From positions 1 through 49,183 of the forward strand of contig CAMYOU010000008.1 in the NCBI GenBank assembly GCA_947283485.1: a stretch of 49,183 bases of DNA, written 5' to 3'. A program made the translations under genes and the position numbers. Positions within the stretch are counted from its first letter, which is position 1. Each line of letters opens with the position of its first letter. Below, in pieces: positions 31,172 to 39,778 of the stretch. Source of the stretch: an uncultured Peptostreptococcaceae bacterium. GTDB taxonomy: Bacteria; Bacillota; Clostridia; Tissierellales; Peptoniphilaceae. The notes under the pieces were generated by a model. The model did not search any database and was not told the DNA's origin. It saw nothing but the letters and a program-made list of their open reading frames with translations.

Positions 31172-33082
31172 TTACGCATCAATGTTCTCGGCATAGCGCG
31201 CATTTTCTTCGATGAACTGTCTGCGCGGCTCGACCTTGTCTCCCATGAGAATGGTGAAAATTTCATCCGCGGCGACTTCCTCGTCGACCGTGACTTGGAG
31301 TAAGACGCGTTTCTCCGGGTCCATGGTCGTGGACCAGAGTTGTTCGGCGTCCATTTCACCGAGACCTTTGTAGCGGCTGATGAGATGATTCCCACGGCCG
31401 ATCTCGTCGAGGACTTTCTCGAGTTCCTCGTCGTTATAGGCATAATAGTCTTTGCGATTCTTCACGATGTGATAGAGCGGCGGTTGCGCAATGTAGACAT
31501 GTCCCTCTTCCACGAGCGGTCGCATATAACGGTAGAAAAACGTGAGCAAAAGGGTGCGAATGTGCGCGCCGTCGACGTCGGCATCCGTCATGATGATGAT
31601 TTTGCCGTAGCGCAAACCTGAGATGTCGAATTCTTCACCGATCCCCGTGCCGAACGCGGTGATCATCGATCGGATCTCTTCAAAACCGAGCACGCGATCG
31701 AGTCTCGCCTTCTCGACATTCATGATCTTGCCGCGCAGCGGGAGAATTGCCTGGAAATTCCTGTCGCGTCCGCTCTTTGCGCTGCCGCCTGCCGAGTCGC
31801 CCTCGACGAGATAGATCTCCGTCTCATGGACGTCTTTCGACGAACAGTCTGCAAGTTTTCCGGGGAGTGCAGTGTTCTCGAGAAAATTCGATTTGCGCGT
31901 GATGTCGCGGACTTTTTTTGCCGCCTCGCGCGCTCTGGCCGCACGCACCGCCTTATCGATGATGCTCTTTGCGGTCTTGGGGTTTTCCTCGAGGAAACGT
32001 GCGAGATCTTCAGAGGCAATGCCCTGCACGACGCCTTGGACTTCGCTGTTGCCGAGTTTCGCTTTGGTCTGACCCTCAAATTGCGGATTCGAGAGTTTGA
32101 CGGAGAGAATTGCGGTAAGTCCCTCGCGCACGTCGTCGCCCGTGAGATTCGTTTCGTTCTCTTTGATCAAATTAAATTTTCTGGCGTAGTCGTTGATGGA
32201 ACGCGTGAGCGCCGCGCGGAATCCCGAGAGGTGATATCCGCCTTCGCCGGTGTGGATATTGTTGGCGAACGAGAGGACATTTTCGCTGTATCCGTCAAAA
32301 TATTGCATCGCGAGCTGCACATTGATGCCGTCGCGCGTATCTTCAAAATAGATGATCTCGGGATGGATCGGCGTCTTGTTGCGATTGATGTATTTGACAA
32401 ATTCCTTGATGCCGCCCTCATAGTGGAACGTCTCCTCTTTCCCGGTGCGTTCGTCCATAAGATGAATCGTGACGACGGAATTGAGGAATGCCATCTCGCG
32501 AAAACGCGCTTCGAGGACTTCCCATTCAAAGGTGAGTCCGTCGTCGAAGATCGTCATATCCGGCGTGAAGCGAATCGTCGTGCCCGTATCTTCGGGATCG
32601 ACTTCGCCCATCACGGTAAGTTCGCTCATTTTTTTGCCATAGGCGAATGTTTGCTCGTAGATCTTGCCGTCGCGTTTGACGGTGGCAGTGAGTTTCTCAG
32701 AGAGGGCGTTTACGACACTGACACCGACGCCGTGAAGACCGCCGGAGACTTTGTAGGCATTGTTGTCGAATTTGCCGCCCGCGTGAAGGATCGTAAGGAC
32801 CGTCTCCAGCGTCGAGACGCCCGTTTGTCTGTGTTTGGCGACGGGAATGCCGGGTCCGTTGTCCTCAATGGATACGCTGCCGTCCGCGTAGAGCACGACT
32901 TCGATGTGATCGCAGCGTCCCGCGAGGGCTTCGTCGATGGAGTTGTCGACCACTTCGTAAATGAGATGATGGAAACCTTTGGTTCCGGTCGAGCCGATGT
33001 ACATGCCCGGACGCAGACGAACAGCTTCCAAACCTTCCAGGACGCGGATATTCTCCGCATCATAATGTGTGTTCTTGTCCAT
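31172..33082 (-). CDS. gyrB: DNA gyrase subunit B
   Basis: 636 residues. The GHKL ATPase domain carries EVVDNSIDEALAG, IEDNGPGIPV and GGLHGVGVSVVNALS; the transducer follows; the TOPRIM domain has LVEGDSAGGSAKSGRD and TDADVDGAHIRTLL for metal binding. QEEEF-like end here is a glutamate/arginine-rich C-terminus ARYAENIDA. AAAGGAC precedes the ATG. It is transcribed from the recF side toward gyrA and works with it in supercoiling. Confidence 0.98.
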   Translation of the reverse strand: MDKNTHYDAENIRVLEGLEAVRLRPGMYIGSTGTKGFHHLIYEVVDNSIDEALAGRCDHIEVVLYADGSVSIEDNGPGIPVAKHRQTGVSTLETVLTILHAGGKFDNNAYKVSGGLHGVGVSVVNALSEKLTATVKRDGKIYEQTFAYGKKMSELTVMGEVDPEDTGTTIRFTPDMTIFDDGLTFEWEVLEARFREMAFLNSVVTIHLMDERTGKEETFHYEGGIKEFVKYINRNKTPIHPEIIYFEDTRDGINVQLAMQYFDGYSENVLSFANNIHTGEGGYHLSGFRAALTRSINDYARKFNLIKENETNLTGDDVREGLTAILSVKLSNPQFEGQTKAKLGNSEVQGVVQGIASEDLARFLEENPKTAKSIIDKAVRAARAREAAKKVRDITRKSNFLENTALPGKLADCSSKDVHETEIYLVEGDSAGGSAKSGRDRNFQAILPLRGKIMNVEKARLDRVLGFEEIRSMITAFGTGIGEEFDISGLRYGKIIIMTDADVDGAHIRTLLLTFFYRYMRPLVEEGHVYIAQPPLYHIVKNRKDYYAYNDEELEKVLDEIGRGNHLISRYKGLGEMDAEQLWSTTMDPEKRVLLQVTVDEEVAADEIFTILMGDKVEPRRQFIEENARYAENIDA

Positions 33083-33093
33083 AGATGTCCTTT

Positions 33094-34143
33094 CTAGCGT
33101 GGGATCTCGATCATGTGATGGATGTCATCCCGCTGATCGGTATCCGTAAGAAATATTTGTCCGTCCTCGATGGTATCCGTTAAAATCCGTCTTCGATCCT
33201 CGTCGAGTTCCGAATAGACATCGTCGAGGAGAAGGATGGGCATTTTGTGATAGATGGATTTGATGAGTTCCACTTCGGTCAAAGTAAGCGCGAGGCGAAT
33301 GGTCCGAAGTTGCCCTTGCGAAGCAAAACGCTTGGCGTCTTTGCCGTCGATGGCAAAGGTAAGATCGTCGAGATGCGGACCGATGAGCGTGCGTCGGTAT
33401 TCCCGCTCGAGAAGTTTCGTCTCCATGAGTCCCTCGCGAAACGACGCCTCGATCCGACTCGGATCGAGTTTGGAATCGTAGCGGATCGCAAGCGACTCCT
33501 TGCCATAGGAGAGTTTCATGTGGAGAATCTCCGCATATTCTCCGAGATTCTTCACCATCGCGGCGCGCATCCGGGTGAGCGCGGTCCCTTCTTTGACGAG
33601 TTTTTCGTCGAGTGCCGCCATCATCTCTTTGCCATAGCGCGGCATCGGATTCTTGATCATGAGATTTCTCTCGTAGAGCGTCTTCGCGTAACTCTTGCGT
33701 ACTTTTCGATAGCTTAGCGAAAACCGCTCGGAGAGTTTGTCGATGTAGCGTCTTCTCGCCTCGGGATACGCGTGAAACATCGCGGTCATCTCCGGCAAAA
33801 AAGACACGATCGGATAGCTTTTGAGTTCTTTCGATGTGCGCACGGGCAAGCCGTTTAGGAGCGTGCGTGTTCTCTTCTCTTCAAAGATCCGTTCGACGAC
33901 GGAGGTTCGCCCGTCGTTCCGGAACACGCCCTTGAGACTGGCAAAAGGCGCACCGTGCCTGATGAGTTCATTGTTTTTCGCGCCGCGGATGGAATCGTCC
34001 TCGGATAAGAGGGAAATCGCCTCGAGAAGATTCGTCTTCCCGGAGCCGTTTTTCCCATAGATGAGATTTTTTTTCGGGTGAAAGGAAAAGCTCGCGTCGC
34101 CGTAACTCCTGAAATCGACGAGTTCGATCCGTTCTACAAACAT
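33094..34143 (-). CDS. recF: DNA replication and repair protein RecF
   Basis: 349 residues, SMC/ABC-type ATPase that loads RecA at gaps. Walker A YGKNGSGKTNLLEAI (about 29-43), signature SQGQLRTIRLAL and Walker B ILLLDDVYSELD are present. The start overlaps the S4-protein gene by 10 bases. Order dnaN-S4-recF-gyrB is as in B. subtilis, except that remB (yaaB) is absent between recF and gyrB. Confidence 0.96.
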   Translation of the reverse strand: MFVERIELVDFRSYGDASFSFHPKKNLIYGKNGSGKTNLLEAISLLSEDDSIRGAKNNELIRHGAPFASLKGVFRNDGRTSVVERIFEEKRTRTLLNGLPVRTSKELKSYPIVSFLPEMTAMFHAYPEARRRYIDKLSERFSLSYRKVRKSYAKTLYERNLMIKNPMPRYGKEMMAALDEKLVKEGTALTRMRAAMVKNLGEYAEILHMKLSYGKESLAIRYDSKLDPSRIEASFREGLMETKLLEREYRRTLIGPHLDDLTFAIDGKDAKRFASQGQLRTIRLALTLTEVELIKSIYHKMPILLLDDVYSELDEDRRRILTDTIEDGQIFLTDTDQRDDIHHMIEIPR

Positions 34144-34337
34144 ATGTGAATCGTCTCTCCGAGAGCTTCGATCACATCGCCCGCGTGGAGTTTCTTCTTT
34201 CGTCTCGTCTCGGTCTCTCCGTTTACACGAATTTCGCCGGCTTGGATACGGACTTTCGCCTCACCGCCGGTCGAGACAATCCCGGTCATCTTGAGCACAT
34301 CGGTGAGCGTGAGTCCTTCTTCGTATTGAATATCCAT
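34134..34337 (-). CDS. S4-domain RNA-binding protein (YaaA type)
   Basis: 67 residues, one S4 domain: GEAKVRIQAGEIRVNGETET then the RRKKKLHAGDVIEALGE end. It fits the small protein encoded between dnaN and recF in most Firmicutes (YaaA in B. subtilis), linked to ribosome or RNA metabolism. The ATG follows GGAGTAACGG that starts in the dnaN end. Overlaps recF by 10 bases. Confidence 0.9.
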   Translation of the reverse strand: MDIQYEEGLTLTDVLKMTGIVSTGGEAKVRIQAGEIRVNGETETRRKKKLHAGDVIEALGETIHICL

Positions 34338-34340
34338 CCG

Positions 34341-35438
34341 TTACTCCGCGAGTTTGACCGGGAGTACGACATAGGTAAAACATGCGTCTTTCTTGTCGTC
34401 TCTCATGATGAGGGGGCGTAAGCTTCCCGAGAACGAGAGCTTGATGCGATCGCCGTCGAGTGCGCGCAGACCTTCGAGTAGATAGCGCGCATTAAAGGCG
34501 ATGAGTAAGTCCTCGCCCGTCGTCTCCGCGCGTACGCATTCTTTCGCCTGTCCGAGCGCGGTATTCGAAGTCAAATGGATGGTATCTCGAGTAATCTCAA
34601 GTTTCACGAGATTGCTGCGTTCTTCCCTTGCCAAGAGACTTGCACGTTCGAGTGCCATCGTAAGTTCCGATCTTGCAACGATCGATGCGGTCGTCGTCTC
34701 GCTCTCCATAACGGATTCGTAGCGGATGAACGCGCCTTCGATGAGTCTTGTGTACATGCGTACGCCGTCAAAGGAAAAGGCGATGGAACTCTTCGTGACA
34801 CCGATTTCCACATCGCCTTCCTCGGGAAGAATCCGAAGAAGTTCCGAAAGCGCCTTGGCGGGCACGATGCTCTCGCCCTCCTCCTCCGTGGCAAGTGCGC
34901 TTGTCCTCACGGCGATGCGGTATCCGTCGAGTGCCGCAAAATCGAGCGTCGAGCCTTTGCGATGGAGATTCACGCCCGTGAGAACGGGTCTCGTGAGTTC
35001 CGTACCCGTGGCAAAGAGGGTCTTTGCGATCCCGTCTTTTAATGTATCCGCGCCGATGTGAAAGACGGTCGAGATCTCCTCTTCCGTAAGCTCCGGATAT
35101 TCTCCGTCTTCGATCGCAACCAGAGTGAAATCCGAATACGCGGTGCTCATCTTCACCGTCGAACCGTGGATGTCAAAATGAATCGGCTCATCCGGAAGTT
35201 TCTTCACGATATTCAGGATCAGATTGGCGTTTAGGATGACTTCTCCGGGTGACGCGACCTCGGCGGGGATTTTTACAAAGATGGAAATTTTAAGATCCGT
35301 GGCGTAGATGGCAAGTTCGTTTTCTTTGGCGCGGAAACGCACGCCTTCCAGAACCGGCATGGTCGAGTGCACGGCAATGGCGCGTGACGCGACGGACAAA
35401 GCACGCAACAGGTCTTTTTGCAAAACGGTAATGTTCAT
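34341..35438 (-). CDS. dnaN: DNA polymerase III beta sliding clamp
   Basis: 365 residues from the ATG at 35438 (AGGAG just before it; the ATG at 35453 is not preceded by a ribosome site). The three clamp domains begin MNITVLQKDLLRALSVASRA; the LSFSGSLRPLIM segment and end YVVLPVKL are typical of the C-terminal domain with the partner-binding cleft. Tethers polymerase to DNA. Preceded by the DnaA-trio element and dnaA. Confidence 0.97.
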   Translation of the reverse strand: MNITVLQKDLLRALSVASRAIAVHSTMPVLEGVRFRAKENELAIYATDLKISIFVKIPAEVASPGEVILNANLILNIVKKLPDEPIHFDIHGSTVKMSTAYSDFTLVAIEDGEYPELTEEEISTVFHIGADTLKDGIAKTLFATGTELTRPVLTGVNLHRKGSTLDFAALDGYRIAVRTSALATEEEGESIVPAKALSELLRILPEEGDVEIGVTKSSIAFSFDGVRMYTRLIEGAFIRYESVMESETTTASIVARSELTMALERASLLAREERSNLVKLEITRDTIHLTSNTALGQAKECVRAETTGEDLLIAFNARYLLEGLRALDGDRIKLSFSGSLRPLIMRDDKKDACFTYVVLPVKLAE

Positions 35439-35456
35439 AGGGGCTCCTCTCACATG

Positions 35457-35490
35457 TAGTAGTAGAAGTGAAGTAGTAATAGTAGTAGGG
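35457..35490 (-). other. DnaA-trio array (origin unwinding element)
   Basis: On the plus strand, five in-phase trinucleotides TAG TAA TAG TAG TAG (35474-35488) precede GGG; further left come AAG, GTG and a second out-of-phase run TAG TAG TAG (35457-35465). Read 3' to 5' these are GAT/AAT repeats, the form of the DnaA-trio that loads DnaA on one strand. A DnaA box TGTGGAAAA (35501-35509) lies 12 bases away. The layout, between dnaA and dnaN, is that of B. subtilis. Confidence 0.75.
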
Positions 35491-35500
35491 ACAATGTTTC

Positions 35501-35509
35501 TGTGGAAAA
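35501..35509 (-). other. DnaA box next to the trio array
   Basis: TGTGGAAAA, reverse complement TTTTCCACA, one mismatch to TTATCCACA. A weaker candidate TGTTTATAA is at 35556-35564. Confidence 0.6.
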
Positions 35510-35566
35510 GGACATCGAAGCGGTCATTTTCCGTACAAGGTCTTCGGCAATCTTCTGTTTATAAGA

Positions 35567-36964
35567 TTAGAATTCCCGATTTTTCAGCCGTTCCATATAT
35601 CCCGAGATTTCCTCACGGAAATTGCGATCTCGTTTCATCATGCCTTGGATCTTGCCGATGGCGTGGATGACGGTTGAATGATCGCGCATATAGGCATCAG
35701 CGATCTTCGGGAACGAGAGATCCGGCATGAGTTCGCGCGTGAGGTACATCGCGATCTGTCTAGGGTTCGTGACTTTCGCCATGCGACTTTTTCCGAGCAT
35801 CTCCGCGACGTCGAGATCGTATTGACGCGCGACAAAACCTTGAATCATGGGAATGGTAAGCGGCGTCATCGGCTCTCCGCCGTCGTAGACTTTGATGGTA
35901 TCCTCCGCAAACGCGAGGTTGACCTTGCGCTCCATGAGTTTTGCGCGGGCGGTCATATTGAAGAGCGAAGATTTCATCTTACGCACATCCGTCGTGTAGC
36001 GTTCGGCGAGATAGTCGAGCACCTCCATCGGCACTTCGATCTCGTGATGCTTGAGTTCCTGCTTGAGAATCGCGACGCGCACTTCGTATTCCGGCGCGGC
36101 GATTTCCGTCGTGATCCCCGAGCCGACGCGACTTTTGAGCCTGTCCTCGAGCATCTCAATCTCCCACGGCGGTCGGTCGCTCGTCAAGATGATCTGTTTT
36201 TTCTGTTCCTTGAGTTCGTTAAAGGTATTGAAAAATTCCTCCTGAGTGCTCTTTTTTCCCGCGATGAACTGAATGTCGTCCATTAAGAGGACGTCCACCG
36301 AGCGGTATTTTTTTTGAAATTCATCCATCTTGGAAAACTGGATTTTGCTGATGAGTTCACTCGTAAATTTTTCACTCGTTAGATAGAGGATTTTCGCGTT
36401 CGGATTCGTCTTTAGGATCTCGTGCGCGATCGCCTGCATGAGATGTGTCTTCCCGAGACCGACACCGCCCCAGATAAAGAGGGGGTTGTAGAGCGTCGCG
36501 GGATTCTTCGCGACGGCTTTTGCGGTAGCGAGTGCAAATGCACTGTTGTTGCCGGAGACAAAACGGTCAAATGTATAACTCGGCTCGAGTTTCATCGGAT
36601 TTTCTTCTTCCTCCGGACGCTCATGGGTCTTCTCGGGCGACGGTTCCGTCTGAAATTCGGAACGTTCTTCCCGCACCGTGACGGGATCCGTGGGGAGTTT
36701 TACGGATTCGACGGAGGGATCCAAGACTTCGATCTCGAGCGTTTCATCGCTCCCGAGACCCGTCAAATAGCGATACGCCTCCTCGATTTCCTTGAGAAAG
36801 CGGGCACTCACAAGCGAGCGCGTAAAGGTGTTCGGAGCAAGGATGACAAGATGATTTTGATCCGCCTCGAGCACTTCCAAAGGCTCGATCCACATACGAT
36901 AGACATTGGCTTTGGTCTTGACCGCGAGAATTTTTTTGAGATCGTCCCATATGTGATTATCCAC
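35567..36964 (-). CDS. dnaA: Chromosomal replication initiator DnaA
   Basis: 465 residues from a GTG at 36964, chosen for GGAGGT six bases before it. Domain I (about 1-80), a charged linker, the AAA+ domain III with Walker A GGVGLGKTH and Walker B VLLMDDIQF, and the C-terminal DNA-binding domain with DHSTVIHAIGKI are all present. It binds the boxes on both sides of its own gene. A perfect DnaA box covers its start codon and another overlaps the -35 box of its promoter, so autoregulation is likely. Confidence 0.98.
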   Translation of the reverse strand: MDNHIWDDLKKILAVKTKANVYRMWIEPLEVLEADQNHLVILAPNTFTRSLVSARFLKEIEEAYRYLTGLGSDETLEIEVLDPSVESVKLPTDPVTVREERSEFQTEPSPEKTHERPEEEENPMKLEPSYTFDRFVSGNNSAFALATAKAVAKNPATLYNPLFIWGGVGLGKTHLMQAIAHEILKTNPNAKILYLTSEKFTSELISKIQFSKMDEFQKKYRSVDVLLMDDIQFIAGKKSTQEEFFNTFNELKEQKKQIILTSDRPPWEIEMLEDRLKSRVGSGITTEIAAPEYEVRVAILKQELKHHEIEVPMEVLDYLAERYTTDVRKMKSSLFNMTARAKLMERKVNLAFAEDTIKVYDGGEPMTPLTIPMIQGFVARQYDLDVAEMLGKSRMAKVTNPRQIAMYLTRELMPDLSFPKIADAYMRDHSTVIHAIGKIQGMMKRDRNFREEISGYMERLKNREF

Positions 36965-37377
36965 ACATCCACCTCCTTCATACAATCCACCTTATTTTAT
37001 CATAAAATCCACTTATCAACAAAACGCTAAAACCTCACAAATTCGGATGTTTCGGGAAAATGGGCACGAACTTCGATCTTTACGGCGCATCCTGATTGGG
37101 TATCGATTCGATGATTATCAACAAGTCCGTTTCGCGGAGTGTGGATAAGTTTCAAAAATCGGTGTAAAAGCAAACAGCATGACGGATCATGGACGCATGG
37201 AACGATTGAAATTTTCTTTTCTTGGGAATGATGAGGCATCCACAGATAAAGTTATCAACAGACTGTGTACATTTTGTATGAAAACTTGTATATTTTTGCC
37301 TCGACGCGTCTTTTTACGTCTGCTTATTTTATTTTTTCCACAGAGTTTTTCCACAAAATCCGTCGTTCTGTGGATAA
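36957..37377. other. Upstream origin region with DnaA box cluster
   Basis: Boxes identical to TTATCCACA: 36957-36965 (plus), 37140-37148 and 37369-37377 (both reverse complement). TTATCAACA (one mismatch): 37013-37021, 37115-37123 and 37252-37260. TTTTCCACA (one mismatch): 37334-37342 and 37347-37355. The stretch between dnaA and rpmH otherwise holds no gene, and its right end is AT-rich. With the DnaA-trio part at 35457 it forms a bipartite origin around dnaA. Confidence 0.85.
36994..37022 (-). promoter_or_regulatory. dnaA promoter
   Basis: On the minus strand TTGTTG (37022-37017), 17-base spacer, TAAAAT (36999-36994). The DnaA box at 37013-37021 overlaps the -35, a likely site of self-repression. 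Confidence 0.65.
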
Positions 37378-37413
37378 AATCTTTTTTTGAAACCGCGTCA
37401 TCCTGCCGTTCTA

Positions 37414-37442
37414 TTGACTTTGAATAAAAATTTGAGTAAACT
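37414..37442 (+). promoter_or_regulatory. rpmH promoter
   Basis: TTGACT (37414-37419), 17-base spacer, TAAACT (37437-37442), 54 bases before the rpmH start. Confidence 0.65.
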
Positions 37443-37495
37443 ATTCGTGCTTGTTTTATGATCATGATACTTATATGGATTAAGGAGGTGCAACG

Positions 37496-37630
37496 ATGAA
37501 GAGAACATTTCAACCGAGCAAAATTCGTAGAAAGAGAAATCACGGTTTCCGCGAGAGAATGCAAACGCCGAGCGGACGCATGGTCTTAAAAAGAAGAAGA
37601 CAAAAGGGCAGAAAAGTCCTTTCCGCATAG
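37496..37630 (+). CDS. rpmH: Ribosomal protein bL34
   Basis: 44 residues, beginning MKRTFQPSKIRRKRNHGFRE and ending RRRQKGRKVLSA, the normal length and sequence of L34. AAGGAGG precedes the ATG. It sits at the origin next to rnpA as in nearly all Firmicutes; the rnpA start lies 1 base after its stop. Component of the large ribosomal subunit near the peptidyl-transferase centre. Confidence 0.98.
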   Translation: MKRTFQPSKIRRKRNHGFRERMQTPSGRMVLKRRRQKGRKVLSA

Positions 37631-37631
37631 T

Positions 37632-37970
37632 TTGGAAAAAAAATTAAGGCTTCGCGATTCCAAGGATTATCGCAGAGTCTATAAGAGGGGAAGGCGCGTT
37701 TGGAATAGGACGTTCACCATTTTTGTAACGCCGACGAGATCGGAGTGCCCGCGGGTCGGGTTCTCGATTACCAAAAAATTCGGCACGGCGGTCGAGCGCA
37801 ATCGCATGCGTCGCCGCTTAAAAGAGGTCATAAGACAGCACCGAGCTGCCATTCCCCGCATGGACATCATTGTGATGCCCAAGAGATCGGCGCTTACACT
37901 GCCCTTTGAACTGCTCACAAGAGAGCTTTTGGGTGTGATGGGGCGCACGGAAAAGAGGACGAAGAGATGA
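37632..37970 (+). CDS. rnpA: Ribonuclease P protein component
   Basis: 112 residues from a TTG start at 37632, right after the rpmH stop. The conserved RNR motif is RNRMRRRLKEV, which contacts the catalytic RNA. The N-terminus LRLRDSKDYRRVYKRGRRV is the usual leader-binding part. It lends the RNA subunit affinity for precursor tRNA leaders. The end overlaps yidD by four bases. Confidence 0.95.
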   Translation: MEKKLRLRDSKDYRRVYKRGRRVWNRTFTIFVTPTRSECPRVGFSITKKFGTAVERNRMRRRLKEVIRQHRAAIPRMDIIVMPKRSALTLPFELLTRELLGVMGRTEKRTKR

Positions 37971-38176
37971 GAAAGATCTGTCTCTTTTTGATTCTGTTTT
38001 ATCGAAACGGGATCAGTCCGTATCTGGGATCGGGAAAGTGTCGCTTTCAACCCACGTGTAGCGAATACGCACTCGAGGCGTTTCGGACACTCCCTTTATG
38101 GAAGGCTTTCGGGAAGACCCTTTGGCGGGTGCTTCGCTGCAATCCGTTCTGTAAAGGCGGGTATGATCCTTTGTAA
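37967..38176 (+). CDS. yidD: Membrane protein insertion efficiency factor YidD
   Basis: 69 residues, the usual YidD size. The conserved motif FQPTCSEYALEAF, then the CNPF and GGYDPL end, define the family; cysteines are at the expected places. It helps YidC insert membrane proteins. Overlaps rnpA by ATGA, with yidC 18 bases after it. Confidence 0.95.
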   Translation: MRKICLFLILFYRNGISPYLGSGKCRFQPTCSEYALEAFRTLPLWKAFGKTLWRVLRCNPFCKGGYDPL

Positions 38177-38194
38177 GTATGGAGGAAGACTCTA

Positions 38195-38911
38195 TTGTTT
38201 AAATTTATTGGGGATGCCCTGTCTTATTTTGTAGGATACATCGTCCGGTTTATCTATCTCGGCGTTTCGTCCTTGGGATCGGAACCCGCGAGCATTTCGT
38301 TTCTCGCGATTGCGATTATCCTTTCGACGATTTTAATCACGCTTGTGACCATACCGGTGACAAAAAAACAGGTCATTCAACAACAAAAAACACAGAAAAT
38401 TCAACCGGAATTGCAGGAGCTTCAAAAAAAGTATAAAAACCAACCGGAGCTTCTCAATCAAAAAGTACGGGAGCTTTATAAAAAACATGATTTTTCAATG
38501 AGTGCCGGTTGTCTCTCGACGCTTGCCATCTATCCGATTTTGCTCGGATTTTTTTGGGCATTACGGAATCCGAACATTTACATTTTTAACGATGCGGCAC
38601 ATTTTGCATCCATTGCCAAGAATTTTTTCTGGGTGAAGGATCTGACGCAGATCGACGTGATCTACGGTTTGCCGCTCGTGAACGTCGTCATCCAGATTGT
38701 GATGGGGCTTCTTATGATGCCGAAGACGGAGGGTGCCAAAAACCCGATGATGGGGATGATGTTCGTCTTACCTCTCATCATTCTTTTCCAATATAAGTTT
38801 ATTCCCGCGGGCGTATTTCTCTATTGGAGCGTTTCGATGGCAATGAATACGGTGATTCGTCAAGTTGTGACGAAGAAGCTAAATTCCGAAGAGAAGCCGG
38901 CGGCGGAGTAA
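38195..38911 (+). CDS. yidC: Membrane insertase YidC/Oxa1
   Basis: 238 residues from a TTG start (38195), with GGAGG before it. About five membrane helices: near 7-26, 30-55, 104-125 and two in 160-215. ILITLVTIPVTKKQVIQQQ starts the cytoplasmic hairpin loop. In most relatives the helix that ends at this Pro holds an Arg five residues before it; here a Thr is in that place. No lipoprotein signal. It inserts membrane proteins with or without Sec; jag follows 9 bases on. Confidence 0.93.
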   Translation: MFKFIGDALSYFVGYIVRFIYLGVSSLGSEPASISFLAIAIILSTILITLVTIPVTKKQVIQQQKTQKIQPELQELQKKYKNQPELLNQKVRELYKKHDFSMSAGCLSTLAIYPILLGFFWALRNPNIYIFNDAAHFASIAKNFFWVKDLTQIDVIYGLPLVNVVIQIVMGLLMMPKTEGAKNPMMGMMFVLPLIILFQYKFIPAGVFLYWSVSMAMNTVIRQVVTKKLNSEEKPAAE

Positions 38912-38920
38912 GGAGGAAAT

Positions 38921-39715
38921 ATGATTTCCATTACGAAGATGGGAAAGACGATCGACGAGGCGAAGAGAGAAGCTCTGAAAGAACTCGGGCTTCGCGAGTC
39001 CGATGTCGAGATCGAAATATTAGAAGAACCGAAGGCGGGTCTCTTCGGATTTTTGGGCGCGAAGGACGCGGTGATCCGCGTGACGGCAAAAGACGGTGTT
39101 GAAAAAATTACGGTTGAGATGCCCGTAACCGCCGTCTCTTCCAAAGAGACGCAAGAAAAGACGCCTGAAAAACCCGTGCGCGAAACGATGCGCGAGGAGA
39201 TCTCGGAAAAAACCGAAGCACTCGAGACGGTGGGCGAATTTGTCGAGGGGGATTATCTCGACAAGGCGGCGGAATTTCTCCACGATGTCATTCATTCGAT
39301 GGGGATTGACGCGAAGATCGATGTCGAGGAGGACGAAGAGTCTTTGCGTATGGACATCGTCGAGGTGGACGAGCGCGACGCGGGTGTCTTAATCGGCAAG
39401 CGCGGCGAAACGCTCGATGCGCTGCAATATCTTACGAGCATCGTGACGAATGCGCATACCGATCGTTATGTACGCGTTTTCTTAAACACGCAAGGCTATC
39501 GCGAAAAACGTGAATTTGCCCTCAAGAATCTCGCGCGCAAAATGTCGGCAAAAGCGATCCGTTACGGTCGCAATATGAAGCTCGAGCCGATGAATCCGTA
39601 CGAACGCCGGATCATTCATTCCGAAGTTCAGAAGATTCGCGGGGTGACCTCGTTTAGTGAGGGGAGCGAACCGTATCGACGTCTCGTCATTCAACCTGAA
39701 CGTACAAGAGACTAA
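38921..39715 (+). CDS. jag: RNA-binding protein Jag (KhpB)
   Basis: 264 residues. Jag-N domain (about 1-50, ITKMGKTIDEAKREALKELG and GLFGFLGAKDAVIRV), a disordered acidic linker, a KH domain (about 110-185, LIGKRGETLDALQYLTSIV) and an R3H domain (about 195-260, NPYERRIIHSEVQ with Arg and His). In streptococci and Bacillus the protein binds RNA and influences cell division. AGGAGG precedes the ATG. A terminator follows directly. Confidence 0.95.
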   Translation: MISITKMGKTIDEAKREALKELGLRESDVEIEILEEPKAGLFGFLGAKDAVIRVTAKDGVEKITVEMPVTAVSSKETQEKTPEKPVRETMREEISEKTEALETVGEFVEGDYLDKAAEFLHDVIHSMGIDAKIDVEEDEESLRMDIVEVDERDAGVLIGKRGETLDALQYLTSIVTNAHTDRYVRVFLNTQGYREKREFALKNLARKMSAKAIRYGRNMKLEPMNPYERRIIHSEVQKIRGVTSFSEGSEPYRRLVIQPERTRD

Positions 39716-39740
39716 AATCCGCCGCTTTGGCGGATTTTTT
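39714..39740 (+). terminator. Terminator after jag
   Basis: Stem AATCCGCC-GCTTT-GGCGGATT (39716-39736), six T residues, starting in the jag stop codon. Confidence 0.9.
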
Positions 39741-39778
39741 CACATGGAGAAAAGACGGAGAAGGAGTAAGGAACGAAG

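Noticed and set aside
31826..33097. 423-codon plus-strand frame
   Set aside because: Fully antisense to gyrB, with no family motif or ribosome site.
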